A stretch of DNA of 16,267 nucleotides from JAAYAY01 sp964429355 (GCA_964429355.1 CAYSCH010000217.1:1-16267), one strand, 5' to 3'; shown: positions 7,533 through 14,733, numbered from the stretch's first letter. Numbers and translations: made by a program. The notes: generated by a model from the sequence alone, not told the origin.

Positions 7533-8507
7533 ATGCAGACGATCGCCGTTTTTAACACGCGTGGAGGTTCCGGTAAGAGTGCCGGAGTGGTCTTTCTGGC
7601 TGACTTCCTTTCTTCGGCCTTTAAGAAGCGCGTACTTGTAGTGGACCTGGACCCGCAGCGCAGTTCCTCCGTGGCCTTGCTGGGAGAAGAGCGGGTGGAT
7701 GCGGAACTGGAGGCCGGCAAGTGCCTGGCTCTGTTACTCCAGCGGGCAGGAGCCGGCGAGAAGCTAACTTCGGGCGACGTTGCGGCTGCCGTGATGGAAC
7801 GCCCTAGCGGTGAAGGACGCGGCAGGACCACGTATCTCGGCCGAGTGGATGTCATGGCCGCCAAACGCGCGAACTGGAAGGAGCTTGATGCTCGATTGCG
7901 GGTTCTGGAAGGATATGCAGAACCGAATGCGAATCGTGCTCTTCTGGATATCCTTGCCCCCCTCAGGCCGGATTTCGACATCTGTCTCATCGATTTCCCG
8001 GCCCACGAAACGGGCCCCATCACGAAGAACGGATTGCGTGCGTCCGACTGGTGGCTATTTCCATGCGTGCCGGATCGGTCGGGTAGCCGCGACATCGAAG
8101 CCCCGGTAGAAGCCTTCCGAGAGGCCTGCAACGGCACGAGGCACCGCCCCCACCACCTGGGAACACTGTTGAGCATCTGCCAATTGGCGACCAGCCGGGA
8201 ATACAAGCAGGCCCGGCAGGCACTCCACCAGATGGCGGAAGAGAAGTACATCCCGCCCCTGTTCAAGTCGAAGATGCTCTTCTGGCCGGCAGTTCGTGAG
8301 GCCCTGGACGATACGCGGTGGAACGGTCGGACCACGTTGATGAAGAAGTACGCCAACAAGCCACTCTACAATGCGGGCCGGGAATTGGCCAAGGAGGTGC
8401 TGGCGCGCCTGAAGATACCCGGCGACGACGTGACGATTACGAAGAGCTTTCTCGGCAAGTTGAACCAGTACGTTCGGAAAGTGTTTGTGGGGGCGGAGGT
8501 GAAGTGA
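7533..8507 (+). CDS. ParA/MinD-like ATPase with altered signature lysine
   Basis: The 324-residue product begins at an ATG preceded by GAGGATA. It starts directly with a P-loop in the ParA/MinD/SIMIBI style: N8-T-R-G-G-S-G-K-S16. The strand VLVVDLDPQ (34-42) matches the switch aspartate region, and CLIDFPAHE (151-159) matches Walker B. In typical ParA proteins the first residue of the loop is the signature lysine (KGGxGKT); here it is Arg10, while Lys15 is kept. The C-terminal third is helical and basic, which could bind DNA or a partner. No ParB-like partner gene adjoins it, so plasmid partition is unlikely. It sits between hsdS and hsdR with two nuclease-like neighbours, suggesting an ATP-driven switch or positioning factor in a defence module. 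The fold is sure; the role is open. Confidence 0.85.
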   Translation: MQTIAVFNTRGGSGKSAGVVFLADFLSSAFKKRVLVVDLDPQRSSSVALLGEERVDAELEAGKCLALLLQRAGAGEKLTSGDVAAAVMERPSGEGRGRTTYLGRVDVMAAKRANWKELDARLRVLEGYAEPNANRALLDILAPLRPDFDICLIDFPAHETGPITKNGLRASDWWLFPCVPDRSGSRDIEAPVEAFREACNGTRHRPHHLGTLLSICQLATSREYKQARQALHQMAEEKYIPPLFKSKMLFWPAVREALDDTRWNGRTTLMKKYANKPLYNAGRELAKEVLARLKIPGDDVTITKSFLGKLNQYVRKVFVGAEVK

Positions 8508-8579
8508 CCTGGGAAATACGGTTCCGGAGATGCGTGCTATGGTCCTGAAAGTAACCCTATTGGAGAAGGCGGCCGACTG

Positions 8580-9458
8580 ATGAGTCTGACATTTGCACGG
8601 CACGAGAAAATCAGCCTCCGCAAGCACCCGCAGTTCAACGAAGCCTGGCTCCACGACCGGATCTGTGAGGACCCGTCACTCCTCGGCCTAGGCGATGTGC
8701 GAGTTCTCGACCGAGAGCGTGTGATCTCCGGCGCGGGCCGACTGGATGTGCTGTTGTTCGACGAGGACAACTACAAGCGATACGAGGTCGAGATCATGCT
8801 CGGCGCCACGGACCCGAGCCACATTATCCGAACGATTGAATATTGGGACGTGGAACGACGCCGCTATCCCAGCTACGAGCATGTGGCAGTACTGATTGCC
8901 GAGGACATTACGACTCGATTCCTGAACGTGATGAGCCTCTTCGCCGGCAGTATCCCGCTGATTGCGCTGCAACTCGATGCCTTGAGAGTTGGTGAGCAAC
9001 TGGTTCTCGATTTTGTGCGAGTGCTGGATCAGACGGAACTGCGGATTGACGACACGGACATTGATTCGGGTGGAGGCGAGGTAGACCGGTCCTACTGGAA
9101 CCAAAAGGCCGGTCCGGAACTGATGAAGGTCTGCGACGAGGTCTTGGCAATGATCAACGAGGCGGGCAGTGTCGCCCAGGAGTTGAACTACCTTCGCGGC
9201 TATATCGGGCTGCGTTCCAGTGGCGTCGTACGTAACTTCATCCATTTCTCGCCGAAGCCCACAAAGAAGTTCACGCACATTCTCCTCAGTAACTCCAACG
9301 TGGATCACTGGAAAGGGCGTTTCGAGGAGGCAGGCCTTGCCGCGGCAAGCAAGGGTAACAGTCGATTGCGGCTATCCGTCAGCCCCGCGGAGTTTGCGGA
9401 GCACAAGGAGTTGATCAAGGAGGCCGTGGCAGAGACGGTGAAGGAGTTTGAGGGATGA
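8580..9458 (+). CDS. PD-(D/E)XK-like protein with E-x-E active-site variant
   Basis: The 292-residue product has GGAGAAGG about 11 bases before the ATG and begins 72 bases after the ATPase stop. The N-terminal part runs LRKHPQFNEAWLHDRICEDP to GRLDVLLFDED, then YKRYEVEIMLGATDPSHIIRTIEYWD. D56 followed by E69-V-E71 at the end of the next strand fits a PD-(D/E)XK core in which the usual lysine is replaced by glutamate. The well-kept stretch HIIRTIEYWDVERRRYPSYE and the strand HVAVLIAEDITTRFLNVMSL look strongly conserved. The C-terminal domain (from about residue 165) is helical, then ends with strands and a charged helix. It could be a nuclease or a DNA-binding relative that lost cleavage. Its stop overlaps the LRR gene by four bases (ATGA), so the two are probably translated together. 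Nuclease fold is inferred, activity uncertain. Confidence 0.7.
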   Translation: MSLTFARHEKISLRKHPQFNEAWLHDRICEDPSLLGLGDVRVLDRERVISGAGRLDVLLFDEDNYKRYEVEIMLGATDPSHIIRTIEYWDVERRRYPSYEHVAVLIAEDITTRFLNVMSLFAGSIPLIALQLDALRVGEQLVLDFVRVLDQTELRIDDTDIDSGGGEVDRSYWNQKAGPELMKVCDEVLAMINEAGSVAQELNYLRGYIGLRSSGVVRNFIHFSPKPTKKFTHILLSNSNVDHWKGRFEEAGLAAASKGNSRLRLSVSPAEFAEHKELIKEAVAETVKEFEG

Positions 9459-10333
9459 GAGCCAAATTCATAGCTTGGTCGACGCGACTCGTCTCCATCC
9501 TGATTGTCTTGTTGTTCACTTCCATCACCTACGCCGCGGAGCCGACCCCCGCAAATGACGGCGCCATGACCAACGATGAAGCGATGGAGTACTTCAAGGA
9601 ACGGGGGGCCACGTTCGTCGACACAAAGGCCGAGCCGTCTGGGGGCGGCCAAGTGGATTACTTACGCGAGTACTGCCCTGGTTACGTTATGCTCATTAAA
9701 CCAGGCTGCGACGTACAGGATGACGACCTTGCTGAAATGAAATACCTCACCACGACTCATGGAATTCAGATTGGTGGTGGTGGGCCGAGAGATGCAAAAT
9801 TTAGGGTGACACCTTCTGGGCTGAAGAACCTCGCCGACGCCAAGAATATTCGCGCGCTGAGCATTACTGATGGATCTCAGTATAGATTCTATCCAGACCT
9901 GTCAGGGTTGCTCCATCTCGAATACCTGATGTTCTCGTGCCCGAAAGATCCGGAGGTGAGGTCACACACTGCCAAGCAGCTTGCCAGGATGACAAAGCTC
10001 AAGTACTTGGTTGTACATACTGCCTCCGAACCACTCTTTGCGGAGATGCCGGACTCGTCAAGTATCGAAACGTTGGTTGTCAGCCTTCGGGAGTTCGACT
10101 ACCTGGATGGAGATTTCTTGCCCCGACTCAAGAGACTCAGGGAACTGGAAGTATTTCTTGACGATTATCCAAATAGAAGGCTTATGAACAACCTGAAGAA
10201 ACTTGAAAATCTCAAAGAACTGAAGGTCTCCATGGAGTTGCTTATGTTGGGAGTCCGTGTTAGCGAGGCAAGATCGGAGCTTAGCATTGCGTTGCCAAAC
10301 ACGAAGATCATGGTTGGCGCCCCCCTTCCTTGA
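9455..10333 (+). CDS. Secreted leucine-rich-repeat protein
   Basis: The 292-residue product starts in an ATGA overlap with the preceding gene. An N-terminal signal peptide is clear: basic start (MRAKFIAWSTR), a hydrophobic run LVSILIVLLFTSI, and cleavage near TYA-AEP (residues 25-30). From about residue 115 come irregular leucine-rich units: LKNLADAKNIRALSIT, LSGLLHLEYLMFS, ARMTKLKYLVVH, SSIETLVVS, LPRLKRLRELEVF and LKKLENLKELKV. This suggests an exported binding protein with about six repeats. Secreted LRR proteins are common in Planctomycetota, but one in a restriction operon is odd, because the restriction enzyme acts in the cytoplasm. The DNA of this gene is visibly richer in A and T than hsdR, so it may have arrived separately. 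No catalytic motif is seen. It could be a passenger gene, a surface sensor or an immunity-type partner. Confidence 0.8.
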   Translation: MRAKFIAWSTRLVSILIVLLFTSITYAAEPTPANDGAMTNDEAMEYFKERGATFVDTKAEPSGGGQVDYLREYCPGYVMLIKPGCDVQDDDLAEMKYLTTTHGIQIGGGGPRDAKFRVTPSGLKNLADAKNIRALSITDGSQYRFYPDLSGLLHLEYLMFSCPKDPEVRSHTAKQLARMTKLKYLVVHTASEPLFAEMPDSSSIETLVVSLREFDYLDGDFLPRLKRLRELEVFLDDYPNRRLMNNLKKLENLKELKVSMELLMLGVRVSEARSELSIALPNTKIMVGAPLP

Positions 10334-10360
10334 TAGCTCCCGCTCATACTGCTGTAAAAT
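10330..10360 (+). promoter_or_regulatory. Candidate internal promoter just before hsdR
   Basis: TTGATA (10330-10335) overlaps the stop of the LRR gene, and TAAAAT lies at 10355-10360. Each matches five of six sigma70 consensus bases, but the spacer is 19 bp, longer than ideal. Transcription would start only about 5-8 bases before the hsdR ATG, giving an almost leaderless message. The lack of a ribosome site before that ATG is consistent with this. Confidence 0.35.
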
Positions 10361-10371
10361 CCAGCGCCGTA

Positions 10372-13300
10372 ATGATGACGACCACCCTCAACGAATCTAC
10401 CCTCGAAATCACCGCCCTCGAATGGCTTGAGGAGCTGGGTTACCAGATTCTGCACGGCCCCGACATCGCCCCAGGTGAGCCCGGCCAGGAACGGGGATCG
10501 TTCCACGACGTCTTGCTCGCCCAACGTCTCCGCGACGCCATCGACCGGCTTAATCCCGGCATTCCGGCCGCCGCCAAGGAGGATGCCTTCAGGAAGGTTG
10601 CCGTGCCGGACCGACCGACGCTCGTTGCCAACAACCGCGCCGTTCACCAGCGGTTGCGGGACGGCGTGGAGGTGGAGTATCGGAGGCCGGACGGGTCGAT
10701 CGCCGGGGACCACTGCCGGATCGTCGACTTCGAGAACCCGGAGAACAACGACTGGGTGGCCCTGAATCAGTTCACCGTCGTTGACGGCCAGTACAACCGC
10801 CGGGCCGACGTGGTCGTGTTCCTGAACGGGTTGCCGCTTGGGGTGCTGGAACTCAAGAACCCGGCCGGCGAAGAGGCCACGGTCCAGGCCGCCTACAAAC
10901 AGCTTCAGACGTACAAGGAGCAGATCCCATCCCTGTTCTCGTACAACGAGGTTCTGGTCGCCTCCGATGGTCTGGAGGCCCGTATTGGCTCGCTCACTGC
11001 CGGGCAGGAGTGGTTCAAGCCCTGGCGGACGATTGAGGGGGAGGACGAAGCGCCGCATACGTCGCTGGAACTGGAAGTTCTCATCCGCGGGGTGTTTGAC
11101 AAGGTCCGGTTCCTCAAGCTGCTCCAGCACTTTGTCGCCTTCGAGGACGACACCGACAGCGACCGGACGATCAAGATCCTGGCCGGCTACCATCAGTTTC
11201 ACGCCGCGCAGAGGGCGGTGGAGGCGACGATTGAGGCTTCGCGGCCTAAGGGCGACAAGCGGTGCGGGGTGGTCTGGCATACCCAGGGGTCGGGCAAGAG
11301 TCTTTCGATGATGTTCTACGCCGGCCAGGTCGTCGTCCACCCGGCCATGGAGAACCCGACGCTGGTCTGCCTGACGGACCGCAACGACCTGGACGACCAG
11401 CTCTTCGGCCAGTTCGCCCGGTGCGCCGAACTGTTGCGGCAGAGTCCCGTGCAGGCCGAGAGCGTGACTCATCTGCGGGAGCTGTTGAAGGTGGCTTCGG
11501 GCGGGATCGTGTTTACGACGATCCAGAAGTTTCTGCCCGAAGAAAAGGGCGAGCGGGTGCCCATGCTCTCCGGCCGGCACAACATCGTGGTCATCGCCGA
11601 CGAAGCCCACCGCAGCCAGTACGACTTGATCGATGGGCTCGCCCGCAATATGCGCGACGCCTTGCCCAATGCGGCCTTTATCGGTTTCACGGGCACGCCC
11701 ATCGAGAAGCACGACGCCAACACGCGCGCCGTGTTTGGCGACTACGTGAGCATCTACGACATCGAGCGGGCGGTGCGGGACAAGGCCACCGTGCCGATCT
11801 ACTACGAAAGCCGCATCGCCAGGCTCTCGCTGAACGAAGAGGCCCTGCCGGTGATCGACGACGAATTCGAGGAGATCACCGAGGGCGAAGAAGAGGAACG
11901 CAAGGAGAGGGTCAAGACGAAATGGGCCGCCATGGAAGCCCTGGTGGGTGATGACCACCGGATCGCTGTGATTGCCAAGGACTTGGTCGAGCACTTTGAG
12001 CGGCGCTATGAGGCCATGGAAGGCAAGGCGATGATTGTCTGCATGAGCCGGCGGATCTGCGTTGACCTCTACAACGAGATCATCAAGCTCCGTCCTGGGT
12101 GGCACGATGAGGACGACGAGAAGGGTGTGCTCAAGATCGTGATGACGGGTGCTGCCTCCGATGAACTGTCCTGGCAGCAGCACATCCGCAACAAGCCCCG
12201 CCGAAAGGCTCTCGCCCGTCGGTTCAAGGACTCAAAGGACCCCTTCCGTCTTGTGATGGTCCGCGACATGTGGCTCACAGGTTTCGATGTGCCCTGCATG
12301 CACACGATGTACCTCGACAAGCCGATGCAGGGGCACGGGCTGATGCAGGCAATTGCTCGGGTCAACCGGGTTTTCCGCGACAAGCCGGGCGGGCTGGTGG
12401 TAGATTACCTGGGCCTGGCCGATCAGCTCAAGCACGCCCTAGCCACGTACACCGAGAGCGGCGGCAAGGGGAGTCCTTGCATCGACACGGCGGAGGCAAT
12501 CGCCGTGATGATGGAGAAGTACGAGATTTGCTGTGGCATCATGCACGGCTTCGAGTGGTCGAAGTGGACAACGGGTTCGGGAGCCGAGCGACTGGCTCTC
12601 CTCCCGGCGGCCATGGAACATGTCCTGGAGCAGGAGGACGGCAAGACGCGGTTCTCTGCTGTTGTGCGGGATCTCTCGCAAGCGTTTGCGCTGTGTGCTG
12701 CCTCCGACGAAGCCAAGGTCATTCGCGACGACATTGCCTTTCTCCAAGCAGTACGCGCCGGGTTGGTTAAGCCGGTGGGCTCGCGAAAGACGGATGATCA
12801 GATCGATGCTGCCGTCAAACAACTGGTGTCGATGGCAGTGTCGGCTGACGACGAGGTGATCGACGTGTTTTCGGCCGCGGGACTGAAGAAGCCGGACATC
12901 TCGATCCTTTCCGATGAGTTTTTGGCCGAGGTTCAGGGCCTCAAGCACAAGAACGTCGCCGCTGAGTTGCTCAGGAAGCTGCTCCAGGACGAAATCAAGA
13001 CCCAATCGAAGCGGAACGTCGTGCTGGGCCGGAAGTTCTCCGAGATGCTCAAGAGGGCCGTCCTGAAGTACCAGAACCGAGCGATCGCCACCCAAGAGAT
13101 CATCGAGGAACTCCTGAAGCTCGCCAAGGAGATCCGCGACGCCCACAAGCGTGGCGACGAATTAGGCCTGCCCGAGGACGAGTTGGCCTTCTACGACGCG
13201 TTGGCGCAGAACGAGAACGCCATGCAGGCGATGGGCATCGACGAGCTGAAGGTCATCGCCGCCGAACTGGTCACCAACGTCCGCAAAAGTGTCGCGATAG

Positions 13301-13455
13301 ACTGGACCTTGCGAGAGAGCGCCCGCGCCAAGATCCGCGTCATGGTTCGCCGTATCCTCCGAAAACACGGCTACCCGCCCGACCTCCAGGCTGAGGCTAC
13401 CAAGCTGGTGCTGGAGCAGGCGGAGGCGTTGTGTGCGGAGTGGGTGGGGGTGTGA
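10372..13455 (+). CDS. hsdR: Type I restriction-modification system, restriction/translocase subunit HsdR
   Basis: The 1027-residue product is normal length for HsdR. It joins the M2S methylase, translocates DNA by ATP hydrolysis and cuts it far from the recognition site. The N-terminal PD-(D/E)XK nuclease core has D146 (RRADVVVF) and E160-L-K162 (LGVLELKN). The superfamily 2 motor follows: Walker A H303-T-Q-G-S-G-K-S310, the D410-E-A-H413 box, FTGTP, then the second RecA-like lobe with LTGFDVP and QAIARVNR. The C-terminal third is helical, as in other HsdR proteins, for binding the methylase. The frame is open from a TTG at 10330, but adjacent ATGs at 10372 and 10375 are likelier starts; no Shine-Dalgarno is visible. 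All key residues are present, so it should be active. The gene is 38 bases after the LRR gene. Confidence 0.96.
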   Translation: MMTTTLNESTLEITALEWLEELGYQILHGPDIAPGEPGQERGSFHDVLLAQRLRDAIDRLNPGIPAAAKEDAFRKVAVPDRPTLVANNRAVHQRLRDGVEVEYRRPDGSIAGDHCRIVDFENPENNDWVALNQFTVVDGQYNRRADVVVFLNGLPLGVLELKNPAGEEATVQAAYKQLQTYKEQIPSLFSYNEVLVASDGLEARIGSLTAGQEWFKPWRTIEGEDEAPHTSLELEVLIRGVFDKVRFLKLLQHFVAFEDDTDSDRTIKILAGYHQFHAAQRAVEATIEASRPKGDKRCGVVWHTQGSGKSLSMMFYAGQVVVHPAMENPTLVCLTDRNDLDDQLFGQFARCAELLRQSPVQAESVTHLRELLKVASGGIVFTTIQKFLPEEKGERVPMLSGRHNIVVIADEAHRSQYDLIDGLARNMRDALPNAAFIGFTGTPIEKHDANTRAVFGDYVSIYDIERAVRDKATVPIYYESRIARLSLNEEALPVIDDEFEEITEGEEEERKERVKTKWAAMEALVGDDHRIAVIAKDLVEHFERRYEAMEGKAMIVCMSRRICVDLYNEIIKLRPGWHDEDDEKGVLKIVMTGAASDELSWQQHIRNKPRRKALARRFKDSKDPFRLVMVRDMWLTGFDVPCMHTMYLDKPMQGHGLMQAIARVNRVFRDKPGGLVVDYLGLADQLKHALATYTESGGKGSPCIDTAEAIAVMMEKYEICCGIMHGFEWSKWTTGSGAERLALLPAAMEHVLEQEDGKTRFSAVVRDLSQAFALCAASDEAKVIRDDIAFLQAVRAGLVKPVGSRKTDDQIDAAVKQLVSMAVSADDEVIDVFSAAGLKKPDISILSDEFLAEVQGLKHKNVAAELLRKLLQDEIKTQSKRNVVLGRKFSEMLKRAVLKYQNRAIATQEIIEELLKLAKEIRDAHKRGDELGLPEDELAFYDALAQNENAMQAMGIDELKVIAAELVTNVRKSVAIDWTLRESARAKIRVMVRRILRKHGYPPDLQAEATKLVLEQAEALCAEWVGV

Positions 13456-13457
13456 AT

Positions 13458-14012
13458 ATGGGCGCCATCTTGACCTATTGTCTTCTTGCAGGGTCATTAC
13501 TCACTGTGCTCTTCTTGGCATTGCGTCCGTGGTGTTATTATTGCAAACACAAGGTGCAATTCCGCACAAAGGTATGCCCTTCCTGCCAACGCGAGTTGAC
13601 GGCAGAAACCCGCGTTAACGTTGAGATCATCACTTCCTCTGGCTTTTCTGTGAGCGTGCTGCTGTTCCTTGTGACTCTTTATGTGATCATTTTCCGTGAT
13701 GCGAACGATATTGGTTGGTGGTTTGGGGTACTGGTGGGATTGGTGTTGTTCATCTGGCTCGCCCAGGATTACGATCGGCGACGCCTTCAAGCGTACTTGG
13801 CACCGCCCAAAAGTTGCAACGCCGAGGAACCAGTCGGGCCAATCCTGACTCCGAACGGTCCGCCTGATGTGCCAGCCTTCGCATCCCACGGAAACGGGAT
13901 TTACTGCACCCGATGCCGCGTCACGGCTGATATCCGAATGGAGATGGACGATAGCCGAGTCGTCTGCCCATCGTGCGGACGATCCGAGCCAGTGGCCCGT
14001 GTGCTTCGGTAG
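13458..14012 (+). CDS. Membrane protein with N- and C-terminal zinc-ribbon-like cysteine pairs
   Basis: The 184-residue product starts 2 bases after the hsdR stop, so it is very likely co-transcribed with hsdR. Residues 3-23 form a hydrophobic segment. Then come C26-x-x-C29 and C40-x-x-C43, a four-cysteine zinc-ribbon pattern. Two more membrane segments lie at about 61-80 (FSVSVLLFLVTLYVIIF) and 85-102 (IGWWFGVLVGLVLFIWLA). A soluble tail carries C150-x-x-C153 and C170-x-x-C173, a second ribbon. I do not recognise a family. Such zinc-ribbon membrane proteins are often poorly characterised. Its place at the end of the restriction operon could mean a membrane-linked accessory to defence or simple hitchhiking. 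The start is set by the ATG nearest the hsdR stop; the frame is open a little further upstream inside hsdR. Confidence 0.75.
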   Translation: MGAILTYCLLAGSLLTVLFLALRPWCYYCKHKVQFRTKVCPSCQRELTAETRVNVEIITSSGFSVSVLLFLVTLYVIIFRDANDIGWWFGVLVGLVLFIWLAQDYDRRRLQAYLAPPKSCNAEEPVGPILTPNGPPDVPAFASHGNGIYCTRCRVTADIRMEMDDSRVVCPSCGRSEPVARVLR

Positions 14013-14079
14013 CTGGCAGACGTTTCGCTTCGCCGTGCCATCTGCCCGCCGGTTTGCCTCATCGATCATTAACAGAGAG

Positions 14080-14151
14080 GCCGGAGAAGCGAGTGCGTCT
14101 ACCGAGGCTGGCCGAAGACGTCCGCATGGGCAGGATCAAGCCCGCCGCCGA
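14080..14151 (+). pseudogene. Short plus-strand gene fragment (LAEDVRMG motif)
   Basis: The fragment reads RPEKRVRLPRLAEDVRMGR followed by IKPAA, then breaks at the 21-bp repeat beginning at 14152. Its nucleotide core (14108-14132) is repeated with one mismatch at 14638-14662. The motif resembles the helical end of replication or partition-associated HTH proteins from mobile elements (RPDLAxDVxxGxxxP), but the stretch is too short to name a family. Confidence 0.4.
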
Positions 14152-14462
14152 GGGTCTCCTTCGACAAAGTCCACGACGTCCCTACGTGGCGCATCCAGGC
14201 TCCCCCGAGCCACCTCGGCTTCGATGCCGAGCTTCTTGACAGCGGCGGCGTACTGGCCATCGTTGCGGATGGTGCGAGGGGAGACGCCGTGTTGTTCGGC
14301 GAGGATGTCGGCGGTCGTTTCCAACTTATGGCAAGAGTTGCCGGAAGTTAGGTCGGTCCTCTCTCCCTGCCGCTTCGTCCTGTTGTACCGTCTGCCTCTG
14401 AGCAGGCTGGCCTGATCGGGCGTGAGATTCCGGCGTCCGAGCTGGTGGGCGTCGATCCAGTT
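14136..14462 (-). pseudogene. Minus-strand fragment of a ParB/HTH-like mobile-element protein
   Basis: Read from 14462 down to the stop at 14136, the frame gives NWIDAHQLGRRNLTPDQASL, then RGRRYNRTKRQGERTDLTSG, ADILAEQHGVSPRTIRNDGQ, YAAAVKKLGIEAEVARGSLD, and DVVDFVEGDPRRRA. The QLGRRNLTP element and the helix-turn-helix ILAEQHGVSPRTIRND are typical of ParB/HTH-like regulators found on plasmids, phages and integrative elements. About 105 residues remain without a frameshift, but the expected N-terminal nuclease-like ParB domain is missing. Upstream on this strand the frame runs into unrelated sequence at the palindrome 14463-14482. It therefore looks like a truncated remnant that lost its N-terminus in a rearrangement. 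Family membership is recognised by pattern; the loss of function is inferred. Confidence 0.65.
14152..14172 (+). repeat. 21-bp exact direct repeat, right copy
   Basis: Identical and in the same orientation to 3112-3132, about 11.0 kb away. On the minus strand it lies inside the ParB/HTH-like fragment, where it encodes DFVEGDP. An exact 21-mer is very unlikely by chance in a window of this size. Confidence 0.85.
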
Positions 14463-14482
14463 CACTGTCCAATTGGACAGTG
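14463..14482. repeat. Perfect 20-bp palindrome at a fragment junction
   Basis: CACTGTCCAATTGGACAGTG equals its own reverse complement. It sits exactly where the minus-strand ParB/HTH-like fragment ends and plus-strand fragments begin. It may be an operator for a dimeric HTH protein or a scar of an inversion or hairpin-mediated rearrangement. Confidence 0.75.
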
Positions 14483-14484
14483 GG

Positions 14485-14499
14485 CTGGCTACTGACATC
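14485..14499 (+). repeat. 15-bp direct repeat, copy 1
   Basis: CTGGCTACTGACATC is repeated exactly at 14701-14715. Both copies encode LATDI on the plus strand and belong to the shuffled fragments of this region. Confidence 0.6.
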
Positions 14500-14574
14500 C
14501 TTCTTCGTCCGGCAGGCTGGGACGATTTTTCGCAGCGGGTAAAATTGGTAGGCGGGCATTCCGAACAGTCCGCC

Positions 14575-14733
14575 GCCAGCAAGACCAACGCCGGCGCCGT
14601 GGCACGCGGCGACAAGCTGGCAACGGAACGCCCGGATCTGGCCGGAGACGTCCGCATGGGCAAACTCAATCCCAGCAGCCGCGATGCCGAACACCCAGAC
14701 CTGGCTACTGACATCATGACAGTACCTGACTGA
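14575..14733 (+). pseudogene. Second plus-strand fragment with repeated PDLAxD motif
   Basis: The frame reads KTNAGAVARGDKLATERPDL, then AGDVRMGKLNPSSRDAEHPD and LATDIMTVPD before the stop at 14731-14733. The RPDLAGDVRMG part repeats the fragment at 14080-14151 (25 bp with one mismatch, 14638-14662). The final PDLATDI repeats 14485-14499. Two tandem-like versions of one motif in 35 residues, and no upstream domain or start, suggest stacked remnants rather than a working gene. Confidence 0.4.
14701..14715 (+). repeat. 15-bp direct repeat, copy 2
   Basis: Exact copy of CTGGCTACTGACATC at 14485-14499, 216 bases apart. Confidence 0.6.

Noticed and set aside
7533..8507. Plasmid partition locus around the ParA-like gene
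   Set aside because: There is no ParB gene or repeated parS/iteron sequence beside it; the only ParB-like trace is a fragment 5.6 kb away on the other strand.
10165..12183. 672-codon minus-strand open frame opposite hsdR
   Set aside because: It is antisense to the HsdR nuclease and motor domains, caused by GC-rich codon bias; there is no ribosome site or domain.
3720..14012. Idea that the locus is a BREX or DISARM system
   Set aside because: No PglZ, BrxC, DrmA/DrmB or phospholipase-D genes are seen, while complete HsdM, HsdS and HsdR are present.
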